Positions 1-6,407 of a stretch of DNA of 14,630 nt are shown in pieces. Positions within the stretch are counted from its first letter, which is position 1. Each line of letters starts with the position of its first letter. The stretch spans positions 1 to 14,630 of the forward strand of contig DAOWLL010000006.1 of assembly GCA_030641945.1 (NCBI GenBank). Reading direction: 5' to 3'. Both the position numbers and the translations under genes were made by a program. The notes below the pieces were generated by a model. That model did no database searches and had not been told where the DNA came from. It saw nothing but the letters and a program-made list of their open reading frames with translations. Source of the DNA: Gammaproteobacteria bacterium (GTDB lineage Bacteria > Pseudomonadota > Gammaproteobacteria > SZUA-229).

Positions 1-23
1 GCCAGATAGTTGGCAGGAGTTAT

Positions 24-452
24 ATGTCCATGTTGAGTCCTGACCAGGTGCCGCAAGGCTGGAGCAGCATCGCTTCAGAATATGAACGTGCATTTGAGCA
101 ATTTACCGCGCAGTTTTCGAGCGAAGCTTTGCGTCAGTTACAGCTTAAGCCGGGCGAGCGTGTGCTTGATGTCGCAACAGGCACCGGTTCGTTCAGCTTG
201 CCGGCGGCAAGAGCCGGTGGTGACGTGCTGGCAACGGATTTTGCTCCAGGCATGATTGAGCGACTGCGTCAGCGCATCCATCATGAAGGATTACAGAATA
301 TTCGTGCCGAGATCATGGATGGACAGGCGCTGAATCTGCCGGATGCCTGCTTTGATGTCAGTGCGTCTATTGTCGGCGTTATCTTCTTTCCTGACATTGC
401 CAGGAGGGAACATGACATATGTCCACAGATGAACGCAGATGAACACGGATGA
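24..452 (+). pseudogene. Class I SAM-dependent methyltransferase, 3'-truncated
   Basis: The reading frame encodes the N-terminal half of a UbiE-like class I methyltransferase. The SAM-binding motif I, VLDVATGTGS, lies at about residues 47-56, followed by an acidic motif II region (ATDFAPGM) and a motif near residue 100 resembling post-motif II (MDGQALNLPD). The frame stops at 142 residues, while family members usually run to about 200-280. Homology appears to end near FFPDIAR (about base 400); the last ten residues are encoded by the 10-bp tandem repeat that begins there. The rest of the methyltransferase fold (late beta strands) is missing and I could not find it downstream, where a gene on the other strand ends at 528. 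A Shine-Dalgarno AGGAG at 15-19 precedes the ATG at 24; the ATG at 30 is an alternative start. The product is probably non-functional. The substrate cannot be told. Confidence 0.75.
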
Positions 453-493
453 AAGCGTTATAAGTTTCTAAATATCTGTGTTCATCTGTGGAT
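419..493. repeat. 10-bp tandem array with inverted copy (dyad repeat)
   Basis: Three 10-bp units follow each other at 425-434 (ACAGATGAAC), 435-444 (GCAGATGAAC) and 445-454 (ACGGATGAAA). An inverted copy lies downstream: 422-440 pairs with 474-492, with one mismatch in 19 positions and a loop of about 33 bases. A second copy in direct orientation is at 14602-14630 (26 of 29 bases identical to 419-447). The dyad could fold in RNA and may end transcription from either side, but it lacks a T-run. I recall similar short sequences scattered in many environmental bacterial genomes, but could not check this. No transposase is nearby. Confidence 0.85.
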
Positions 494-527
494 AATTTGT
501 TGTTAAACATTTGCATTCATTTGCGGG

Positions 528-1199
528 CTAGTGCAGTGCTTTACCGCAACCCATGTACTTTCTGTTATTAACAAGAACAGAAACTGCTGCTGAGAAAGCT
601 TCTCCGCTCATGCTGTCCTGGCAGGGTATGCCTTTGATAACGACTTCCACCATGTTGCCTTTGTTATGTGCGTGGTAGGTGGTGGTTCTATCGTGCGGTT
701 TCGAGTTGATGATTGCAGATGTGAACTGGTATGTTTGCTGGCCATAATCAGTAACAAGCAAGATGTCTTCTTTGTTTGAGATTTCCATATACCAGCCTGG
801 CTCATTACCTGTTGCACGAAAATCAACGCCATTAAGTTTTGCGTGCTCCCAGATTGCCCTGGCCCGGTTGTTCTTGCAGCCAGTGTGTTTGTCTTTGCTG
901 GTTTCAATCATGGCCTCATTGCCCTTGCTCCAGAAGGTGTTGATACCATTCGAGTACTTTGTTCCTGAAGCTGATGGCACTTGTGCCAGCTCAACGGTGT
1001 TGCCCGGCAAGAATAACCAGGCCTTGCCAGATTCTATTCGTGCGACAAAGCTGTAGTCATCGGGGCATTCATAAACATAGGTCTGCGCGTTTATATCAGT
1101 TGAAGAAATGTTACTGGCAGGCGATGCATCATCAGGCTGCGTGTAACTGCAGCTATAAAGCGTAACCGGGCATAGAAATATGATAATCGCTCTGTTCAT
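528..1199 (-). CDS. Lipoprotein with MliC-like and COG3650-like domains
   Basis: This 223-residue protein begins with a short hydrophobic signal and a lipobox-like LYSC, predicting lipidation at Cys17; Tyr at position -2 is unusual. Residues about 41-108 resemble MliC/PliC, inhibitors of C-type lysozyme, with a YECPDD start, the SASGTKYSNG stretch and FWSKGNEA. Residues about 124-223 resemble the COG3650 family, with FRATGNEPGW near the start, CQDSMSG, and a closing GCGKAL. The protein would sit in the periplasm anchored to a membrane, where the first domain could block host or environmental lysozyme; the role of the second is unknown. It is the last gene of a three-gene operon, six bases after the phosphoesterase stop. 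No strong ribosome-binding site is visible, so it may rely on translational coupling. The domain assignment is from remembered family motifs; binding activity is inference. Confidence 0.8.
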   Translation of the reverse strand: MNRAIIIFLCPVTLYSCSYTQPDDASPASNISSTDINAQTYVYECPDDYSFVARIESGKAWLFLPGNTVELAQVPSASGTKYSNGINTFWSKGNEAMIETSKDKHTGCKNNRARAIWEHAKLNGVDFRATGNEPGWYMEISNKEDILLVTDYGQQTYQFTSAIINSKPHDRTTTYHAHNKGNMVEVVIKGIPCQDSMSGEAFSAAVSVLVNNRKYMGCGKALH

Positions 1200-1205
1200 G
1201 ACTTG

Positions 1206-1832
1206 CTACTGGTTGTGTATGAATTTTCCCCAGTTCCAGGATTTCACCGGCTCCATGCCTTGAAGTGCAAATGTTTGCACGGTCATTTCAGGCAGGCTAA
1301 GAATCATGCAGGTGTGATTGAACTGTGTGCTCCCGGGATTGATAACGAGCACATCACCCAGTTGTTCGGCAAACACCTGGTGCGTATGGCCGACGATAAG
1401 TACATCATAATCCAGATCATTTAATGCCTGCTGCCAGTATTTTTTTTGTTCCGGGATCAGTTCACCATCAACATCCAGCAGCTTGATGCCGCCATGTTGT
1501 GAGGCCGGTGGATGTGCGTGTACAACATAAATACGTTTACCCTCAATCTCATACTCGAGTGTCTCAGGTAAAGCACTAAGAAAATTATATTCTGCCGTGT
1601 CTTTTTCTTCGGGATGTGTCTCTATATACGCCTGATCGTGATTGCCGATGATGGTCTGACAATTACTGTCGATTAACAAATCGATGACAGCTTTGATTTC
1701 ATCAAAGTAACCTGCGATATCGCCTGGGCAGATAATGCTGTCTACCTGTTCGCGTTTGAAAATCGATAATGCCTCGGCTGCAGGAGCAGATTTTGCGTGA
1801 ACGTCGCTGAGTAAACCGATCTTTTTAGGCAC
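1206..1832 (-). CDS. Metallophosphoesterase (calcineurin-like, YfcE-type)
   Basis: The 208-residue protein has all the metal-binding motifs of the compact calcineurin-like phosphoesterases (Metallophos_2 / YfcE type) in order: SDVH (Asp10, His12), PGD (Asp38), GNHD (64-66), VVHAHP (His105, His107) and GHTH (148-151), then the NPGS loop at 165-168. These residues normally hold two divalent metals and cut a phosphodiester or phosphomonoester; the physiological substrate is not predictable. It is a soluble cytoplasmic protein with no signal peptide. The start is GTG at 1832, placed two bases after the TAA of the upstream SDR gene; family members begin just before the first motif, so this start fits the alignment. 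There is no obvious Shine-Dalgarno, which points to coupling with the SDR gene. An A8 run on the coding strand (1440-1447) encodes part of Gln-Lys-Lys and is in frame. Confidence 0.9.
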   Translation of the reverse strand: MPKKIGLLSDVHAKSAPAAEALSIFKREQVDSIICPGDIAGYFDEIKAVIDLLIDSNCQTIIGNHDQAYIETHPEEKDTAEYNFLSALPETLEYEIEGKRIYVVHAHPPASQHGGIKLLDVDGELIPEQKKYWQQALNDLDYDVLIVGHTHQVFAEQLGDVLVINPGSTQFNHTCMILSLPEMTVQTFALQGMEPVKSWNWGKFIHNQ

Positions 1833-1834
1833 GG

Positions 1835-2587
1835 TTAGATGTTCAGCGAGCGGCCGCCGTCGACAGGAACAATATGCCCGGTGATGTAATCGGCGTCCCT
1901 GACCAGGAACAGGATTGCCTTGGCAATATCTTTCGGCTCGCCGTGACGTTTCAGTGCAGTACGTTCGATAATGGTCTGCCTGGTGTTTTCGTCCATGTCA
2001 TTTTCAGGCCACAAAATGGCGCCAGGGCCTATGCCGTTGACGCGGATTTCAGGCCCCAGATCCTTTGCCAGCGATTGCGTCAGCATGGCGAGGCCTGCCT
2101 TGGCAGCGCAATACACCGGGTGATTGCTCATCGGGCGGAAAGCATGAATGTCCACCATGTTGATGATGCAGCCGTTGTTTTCTCTCAGGTAAGGCGTCGC
2201 TGCCTGTGACAGAAACAAGGGGGCTTTCAGGTTGCTGTTGATCAGGTTGTGCCAGTGACCAAGTGTAATAGTGCCAACGGGTGTCGGGAAGAAACTGGAG
2301 GCATTGTTGATCAGCACATCCAGGTGGCCCCAGATTTCAACCGTGTCTTCTATCAGGCGGCTGTATACGTTGTCATCATCCAGATCGCCCTGGATGACAG
2401 CGGCAGAATGTTCACGTTGCTGATTGAGTTCATAACAAAGCTCATCGGCCTGCTGCTGCGATGAGCGGTAATGTATGGCGATATTCATGCCCGCAGCGTG
2501 CAGTGTGCGCGATGTCTCAGCGCCAATGCGTTTTGCGCCGCCGGTGATGAGTACGGTCTTTCTGCTGATTTCTGAGGTAGAATTCAC
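1835..2587 (-). CDS. Pteridine reductase-like SDR (FolM/PTR1-type)
   Basis: This is a classical short-chain dehydrogenase of 250 residues from the GTG start I prefer. The nucleotide-binding motif TGGAKRIG (15-22), with Lys-Arg in place of the usual small residues, is typical of NADPH-dependent pteridine reductases. Further motifs are NNAS (94-97), INMVDIHA (Asp146 where classical SDRs carry the catalytic Ser), Y159-x3-K163, and RVNGIGPG. The Asp followed by YxxxK matches the catalytic set I recall for Leishmania PTR1. The expected reaction is reduction of dihydropterins or dihydrofolate with NADPH in the cytoplasm. The frame stays open up to 2659, but GTG at 2587 has an AGGAA sequence eight bases upstream (2596-2600), and the extra 24 residues have no SDR character. 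It heads the operon with the phosphoesterase and lipoprotein genes. Confidence 0.87.
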   Translation of the reverse strand: MNSTSEISRKTVLITGGAKRIGAETSRTLHAAGMNIAIHYRSSQQQADELCYELNQQREHSAAVIQGDLDDDNVYSRLIEDTVEIWGHLDVLINNASSFFPTPVGTITLGHWHNLINSNLKAPLFLSQAATPYLRENNGCIINMVDIHAFRPMSNHPVYCAAKAGLAMLTQSLAKDLGPEIRVNGIGPGAILWPENDMDENTRQTIIERTALKRHGEPKDIAKAILFLVRDADYITGHIVPVDGGRSLNI

Positions 2588-2595
2588 AGTTTGTA

Positions 2596-2600
2596 TTCCT
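2596..2600 (-). promoter_or_regulatory. Shine-Dalgarno deciding the SDR start
   Basis: On the minus strand AGGAA lies eight bases before GTG at 2587-2585. It supports this GTG over the upstream start at 2659, which would extend the protein by 24 residues unlike the family. Confidence 0.65.
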
Positions 2601-2646
2601 GTTCGTAGTGGCCGCCATTTCTGTGTGCGAGGATCGGCAGCAAAAG

Positions 2647-2674
2647 CTAATATTCGCACAAATTAGCAATTCAA
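2647..2674 (-). promoter_or_regulatory. Possible promoter of the SDR operon, in the divergent gap
   Basis: In the 92-base gap between the divergent SDR and midA-like genes, the minus strand carries TTGAAT (2674-2669) and TATTAG (2652-2647) with a 16-base spacer, a fair match to sigma-70 boxes. The plus strand carries TAATAT at 2648-2653, which overlaps it and could be the -10 of the opposite gene, without a recognisable -35. The two promoters may therefore overlap. Consensus matching only. Confidence 0.3.
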
Positions 2675-2679
2675 CCAAT

Positions 2680-3864
2680 ATGACTCAATCAGTTGAATCA
2701 TTGCCAGAACCTGATGAGGCTGCAAAGAAGCGCAGCAGGGATTTGTGTTCCTGTATATCTGAAGCATGTGAACAACAGGGTGGCTCAATAGCATTTAGCG
2801 CATTTATGCATATGGCGCTGTATCAACCGGGATTGGGTTATTACAGTGGTGGTTTGCAGAAATTCGGCGCAACGGGCGATTTTATTACCGCACCTGAAGT
2901 TTCATCAATGTTCTCACAATGCCTCGCACGACAGGCTGCGCAGATATTTAACGAGATGGAACAGGCCGACATGCTGGAATTCGGTGCCGGCTCAGGGATA
3001 ATGGCTGCTGATATTCTGCTTGAGATGGAGCGGTTGCATGCACTGCCCGGGAATTACTACATCGTTGAGCTCAGTGCTGAACTGCGCGAGCGTCAGAAAC
3101 GGACTGTTATGGATAAAGCGCCGCATTTGATAGAAAAGCTGCAGTGGCTCGATGCACTGCCGCAACAAGCTATTCAAGGCGTCATTGTTGCCAATGAAGT
3201 ACTGGACGCCATGCCGGTGGAATGTTTTCGAGTCAATGATGGTGCTGTCGAGCAAATGCGGATTGTTGCAGAAGATGAGCATTTGAAAGCGGGCTATGCA
3301 GAAGCCGATGAAGCCATGCTTGAACAGGTTCGTACCATAGAGCAGCGCCGTGAGAAGACATTCGAGGATGGCTACTGCTCTGAATTTAATCCGGCTGTAA
3401 AGGCCTGGCTGGCCAGTCTTTATGCTGTTCTGGACAGAGGCCTGGTATTGTTGGTTGATTATGGCTACCCGGTGCAGGAATATTATCTTGATGAACGCAG
3501 CAGTGGAACCCTGGTCTGCCATTATCAGCATCGTGCACATGCTGACCCGCTCTGGTATCCGGGCCTGCAGGACATAACGGCGTTTGTTGATTTCAGTGCA
3601 GTCGCGTATGCAGCTGTTGATGTTGGCTTCGATGTTAGCGGCTACACTTCACAGGCGATGTTTCTTATGGGCTGCGGGCTGGCAGAGTTACACCAGTCGG
3701 TTGTAAGTGATGAACCCAGACAACAATTATTACTGGCGCAGCAGATTAAGACACTGACTTTACCGTCCGAGATGGGTGAGCGATTTAAAGCGATAGTATT
3801 AAGCAAAAAGATTGATTCGCCCTTGATAGGATTTGCAATGCAGGATTATCGAAATCGCCTGTAA
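2680..3864 (+). CDS. MidA/NDUFAF7-family SAM-dependent methyltransferase
   Basis: The 394-residue protein matches COG1565 (formerly DUF185), the bacterial relatives of mitochondrial NDUFAF7/MidA, an arginine methyltransferase needed for complex I assembly. Visible marks are GDFITAPEVS (66-75), the SAM motif LEFGAGSG (99-106), the diagnostic NEVLDAMP (172-179), and LLVDYGYP followed by a GTLVCHYQHRAHADP stretch in the second half. Length is normal for the family. The bacterial substrate is not established. I start at ATG 2680: the frame can be extended to a GTG at 2608, but that part would overlap the divergent promoter region and does not look like the family. No strong Shine-Dalgarno is seen. 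The gene leads a run with uppP (23 bases later) and a VanZ-like gene. A complex I-linked family here and an NDUFA9-like gene at 12031 may be coincidental. Confidence 0.88.
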   Translation: MTQSVESLPEPDEAAKKRSRDLCSCISEACEQQGGSIAFSAFMHMALYQPGLGYYSGGLQKFGATGDFITAPEVSSMFSQCLARQAAQIFNEMEQADMLEFGAGSGIMAADILLEMERLHALPGNYYIVELSAELRERQKRTVMDKAPHLIEKLQWLDALPQQAIQGVIVANEVLDAMPVECFRVNDGAVEQMRIVAEDEHLKAGYAEADEAMLEQVRTIEQRREKTFEDGYCSEFNPAVKAWLASLYAVLDRGLVLLVDYGYPVQEYYLDERSSGTLVCHYQHRAHADPLWYPGLQDITAFVDFSAVAYAAVDVGFDVSGYTSQAMFLMGCGLAELHQSVVSDEPRQQLLLAQQIKTLTLPSEMGERFKAIVLSKKIDSPLIGFAMQDYRNRL

Positions 3865-3887
3865 TTATATTTATATGGAATAGTTAA

Positions 3888-4682
3888 GTGGAAATACTAC
3901 AGATAGTAACACTCGCGCTGGTGCAAGGGCTTACAGAGTTTTTGCCTATATCGAGTTCTGCACACCTGATCCTGGTTCCGGTGTTGACCGACTGGCCTGA
4001 CCAGGGCCTTGCTTTTGATGTTGCGGTCCACGCAGGAACCCTGACGGCTGTGGTGCTTTATTTCCGCAGGGAGCTGGCGCGCATGCTGGTAGAGTGGTTT
4101 GCCTCCTTCAAAGGCGGACTGACGCCAGACGCACGCCTGGCCTGGGCGGTATTAATTGGCACTATTCCAGTCGGTCTCGCGGGTTTGATATTCAAGGATC
4201 TTATAGAGACGCAACTACGCTCGCCCATGGTTATAGCGGTGGCCACTATCGTATTCGGCTTGTTGCTCGGGTATGCAGACAAGACGGGCAAACGCAGTAA
4301 AAATGAATACGGACTGCTGCTGTGCGATGTGTTGATTATTGGCCTGGCGCAGGCATTGGCCTTGATACCGGGAACATCGCGGTCAGGTATTACCATTACT
4401 GCTGCATTAATGCTGGGTCTGAAACCTGAAGCAGCAGCGCGATTTTCATTCCTGCTGTCTATACCGGTTATTTTTCTTGCAGGCTCACTTGAAACCATGG
4501 AATACCTGAGCGCTGCGAGTGTAGAGGATGCGCAACCTTTGTTGATTGGTGCATTGATATCTGCTGTTAGTGCATATGCATGCATACATTATTTTCTTAA
4601 ATTGCTCGATCGTATTGGCATGATGCCATTCGTTGCTTACCGGCTTGTGCTGGGTATCATACTGGTGGTCCTGTTTATCTAA
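3888..4682 (+). CDS. uppP: Undecaprenyl-diphosphatase UppP (BacA)
   Basis: This integral membrane enzyme removes a phosphate from undecaprenyl diphosphate, regenerating the lipid carrier for peptidoglycan and other envelope polymers; it also confers bacitracin tolerance. The 264-residue protein has both active-site regions: LVQGLTEFLPISSSAHL near the N-terminus (the E/QxxxE pair as Gln13 and Glu17, with Ser22-24 and His26) and PGTSRSG at 161-167 (Arg165). Several hydrophobic segments fill the remainder, and the length is normal. The start is GTG at 3888, since the ATG at 3876 runs straight into a stop; the ribosome-binding site is weak. It lies 23 bases after the midA-like gene, and its TAA overlaps the ATG of the VanZ-like gene by one base, so the three genes are probably cotranscribed. 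Confidence 0.96.
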   Translation: MEILQIVTLALVQGLTEFLPISSSAHLILVPVLTDWPDQGLAFDVAVHAGTLTAVVLYFRRELARMLVEWFASFKGGLTPDARLAWAVLIGTIPVGLAGLIFKDLIETQLRSPMVIAVATIVFGLLLGYADKTGKRSKNEYGLLLCDVLIIGLAQALALIPGTSRSGITITAALMLGLKPEAAARFSFLLSIPVIFLAGSLETMEYLSAASVEDAQPLLIGALISAVSAYACIHYFLKLLDRIGMMPFVAYRLVLGIILVVLFI

Positions 4683-5077
4683 TGGAATCGATAAATCCTG
4701 AATTACGCTATCGAAAACTCTGGCTGATAATCGGGTACTTATTGATTGTGCTGGTAATTTATCTCTCTTTAACCAGCAGCCCGGTTCAAATTGATACCAA
4801 TCTTCCTTATCAGGACAAGTTTTTTCACATGCTTGCTTATTTTTCTTTAACGTTCTGGTTTATGCAGATATACCATATCAGGCATCATGTGTTTAGCTGG
4901 GTGGTGTTCTTCTTATGTCTTGGCCTGTTGCTGGAATATTTACAGGGCTTTGATCCGGAACGCTACAGTGAAGTAGGTGACATGGTTGCGAATGCGCTAG
5001 GCGTAATAGCCGGGGTCAGTCTTTCAATGACGCCCTTGCGCTATACCCTGGTGAAACTGGAACGCTATATAAAATGA
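4682..5077 (+). CDS. VanZ-like membrane protein
   Basis: The 131-residue protein has about four hydrophobic segments (roughly 13-31, 49-64, 70-86, 100-118). It carries VanZ-family signatures: DKFFHMLAYF at 45-54, then a conserved block at 81-107 containing LLEYLQGFDPER and DMVANALG. VanZ gives low-level teicoplanin resistance in enterococci by an unclear mechanism; gammaproteobacterial relatives are mostly uncharacterised. The ATG overlaps the uppP stop in TAATG, so translation is probably coupled to uppP. That link suggests, but does not prove, a role in envelope or lipid-carrier metabolism. Its stop is one base from the stop of the convergent cca gene. Confidence 0.85.
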   Translation: MESINPELRYRKLWLIIGYLLIVLVIYLSLTSSPVQIDTNLPYQDKFFHMLAYFSLTFWFMQIYHIRHHVFSWVVFFLCLGLLLEYLQGFDPERYSEVGDMVANALGVIAGVSLSMTPLRYTLVKLERYIK

Positions 5078-5078
5078 A

Positions 5079-6296
5079 TCATTTTTCTATTGCAGCAACC
5101 AGTTTTATACGTTCTTCCCTGATTTTATCTGCGAGCTCCTTATTGTTATAGCCTTGTTGTACCAATGATTTGATGTCAACTTGCTGAGCTGCCTTTAAAG
5201 CTTTCCTTAAAAAGCTCCCCTGTGGGAACGATTTGTTTTCATGGCCGGGCCGCCCGCGTGCATCGGCTTCGCTTGCCAGTAGAAATTTTTCAAAACGCTG
5301 TGGTTTTCTGAAAGCGTCGAGTTGTTCCAGAGTTTTAACCACGGTCGACGGTTTTAATTCCAGTGCGCGGTGATAGTGCAGGTGAAAGCGTGCAGTGCGT
5401 TCTGCGAGATCGCGATATTCATTTGGAATGCGCAGGCGCTTACACACATCAAGCACAATTTCCGCGCCGCGTGCTTCATGCTCGATATGATGCGGCCATT
5501 CTGATTCAGGTGTTACACCTTTGCCTAAATCGTGCATCAATGCGGCAAAACGCACCTCGGTATCATCGCTTAGCCTGCAGGCCTGCTGCAGTACCATCAT
5601 GGTATGAATGCCGGTATCAATTTCAGGGTGGTGTTGTTCAGGCTGTGGTACACCAAACAGCCTGTTCAGCTCCGGCAGTATGCGCTCAAGAGCGCCGCAG
5701 TCACGCAGCACTTCTATAAAACGGGAGGGTGAGCGTTCGCCCAGGGCTTTTTTCATTTCCTGCCAGACGCGTTCGGAGACCAGTGCATCGACCTCACCGT
5801 CTTCAACCATTTGTTTCATCAGTTGCATGGTCTCATCAGCGACGATAAATCCAAGATGCAGGTAGCGTGCTGCGAACCTGGCGACTCGAAGTATGCGCAC
5901 GGGATCTTCGGTGAATGCAGGGGAAACGTGGCGCAGGATCTTGTCGTGTATATCCTGCATGCCATTAAATGGGTCGATGATTTCGCCTGATTCATCTTTT
6001 GCCAGCGCATTGATTGTCAGGTCGCGGCGTAACAGGTCTTGTTCCAGCGTAACATCGGGTGTGGCATGCACAGCAAAACCTTTATAGCCAGGCGAGGTTT
6101 TGCGCTCGGTACGGGCCAATGCATATTCTTCTTTAGTGTCGGGATGGAGAAATACAGGAAAGTCCTTGCCGACCTGTTGAAAACCGGCGGCCAGCATTTC
6201 TTCAGTTGTTGCACCAACTACCACCCAGTCTTTTTCTTTGTGTGGATAGTCCAGCAGTTCATCACGCACGGCACCGCCGACGAGGTAGGTTTTCAT
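5079..6296 (-). CDS. cca: Multifunctional CCA tRNA nucleotidyltransferase
   Basis: The enzyme adds or repairs the 3' CCA end of tRNA; in this long gammaproteobacterial form an HD domain adds phosphohydrolase activities. At 405 residues it is close to the E. coli protein (412). N-terminal class II nucleotidyltransferase motifs are visible: YLVGGAVRD (4-12), the metal-binding acidic pair as Glu21 and Asp23 in KEKDWVVVG, LARTERK, and LRRDLTINA (89-97). DPVRILRVARFAARY follows at 131-145. The HD domain shows HTMMVLQQA and LMHDLGKG with His255-Asp256, the same numbers as in E. coli as I remember them. The first acidic residue is Glu rather than Asp, which I believe also occurs in related bacteria. 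ATG at 6296 is preceded by AGGG. The gene is convergent with the VanZ-like gene, with no terminator between. Confidence 0.97.
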   Translation of the reverse strand: MKTYLVGGAVRDELLDYPHKEKDWVVVGATTEEMLAAGFQQVGKDFPVFLHPDTKEEYALARTERKTSPGYKGFAVHATPDVTLEQDLLRRDLTINALAKDESGEIIDPFNGMQDIHDKILRHVSPAFTEDPVRILRVARFAARYLHLGFIVADETMQLMKQMVEDGEVDALVSERVWQEMKKALGERSPSRFIEVLRDCGALERILPELNRLFGVPQPEQHHPEIDTGIHTMMVLQQACRLSDDTEVRFAALMHDLGKGVTPESEWPHHIEHEARGAEIVLDVCKRLRIPNEYRDLAERTARFHLHYHRALELKPSTVVKTLEQLDAFRKPQRFEKFLLASEADARGRPGHENKSFPQGSFLRKALKAAQQVDIKSLVQQGYNNKELADKIREERIKLVAAIEK

Positions 6297-6407
6297 GATC
6301 CCTGTTTCTATGGTTGATTAATAAAAGTGGCTATGTTGCCACAGAATACGTGCAATATGCGGGCGAGGTATCATGGCTGCAAGTTTAACCGGACAGGAGT
6401 GACTGTT
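6297..6407. promoter_or_regulatory. Divergent intergenic region between cca and the EamA gene
   Basis: These 111 bases must hold the start signals of two divergent genes. I see a small dyad, GTGGC at 6327-6331 and GCCAC at 6338-6342 with a six-base loop, which could be an operator half-site pair, and no convincing sigma-70 promoter on either strand. AGGAG at 6395-6399, eight bases before ATG 6408, is a good ribosome-binding site and decides the EamA start. Confidence 0.35.

Noticed and set aside
412..432. A tiny open frame with a good AGGAGGG upstream (402-408) starting at ATG 412
   Set aside because: It has only six codons, ends in the repeat, and is most simply the broken end of the methyltransferase gene.
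425..492. CRISPR-like repeat-spacer structure
   Set aside because: Units are 10 bp and contiguous with no spacers, and no cas gene is present.
453..527. Continuation of the methyltransferase after the repeat, by frameshift
   Set aside because: I read all forward frames up to and past the next gene's end and saw no methyltransferase motifs; the missing part is absent, not frameshifted.
1440..1447. A8 run in the phosphoesterase gene as a programmed frameshift site
   Set aside because: The gene reads through in frame with all motifs on both sides intact and no downstream structure or alternative product is evident.
2608..2679. N-terminal extension of the MidA-family protein from GTG 2608
   Set aside because: The added 24 residues do not resemble the family and would overlap the divergent promoter region; ATG 2680 fits better.
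2992..3540. A 182-residue open frame antisense to the MidA-family gene
   Set aside because: It shows no domain or motif and lies wholly inside a well-supported gene.
2590..3864. A complex I assembly system linking the MidA-family and NDUFA9-like genes
   Set aside because: The genes are about 8 kb apart on opposite strands with unrelated genes between, and no complex I subunit is present.
4058..4585. A 175-residue open frame antisense to uppP
   Set aside because: It is a shadow of the uppP coding sequence and has no recognisable features.
6327..6407. Longer N-terminus of the EamA protein from ATG 6327
   Set aside because: AGGAG at 6395-6399 supports ATG 6408, and the extra 27 residues are polar and not EamA-like.
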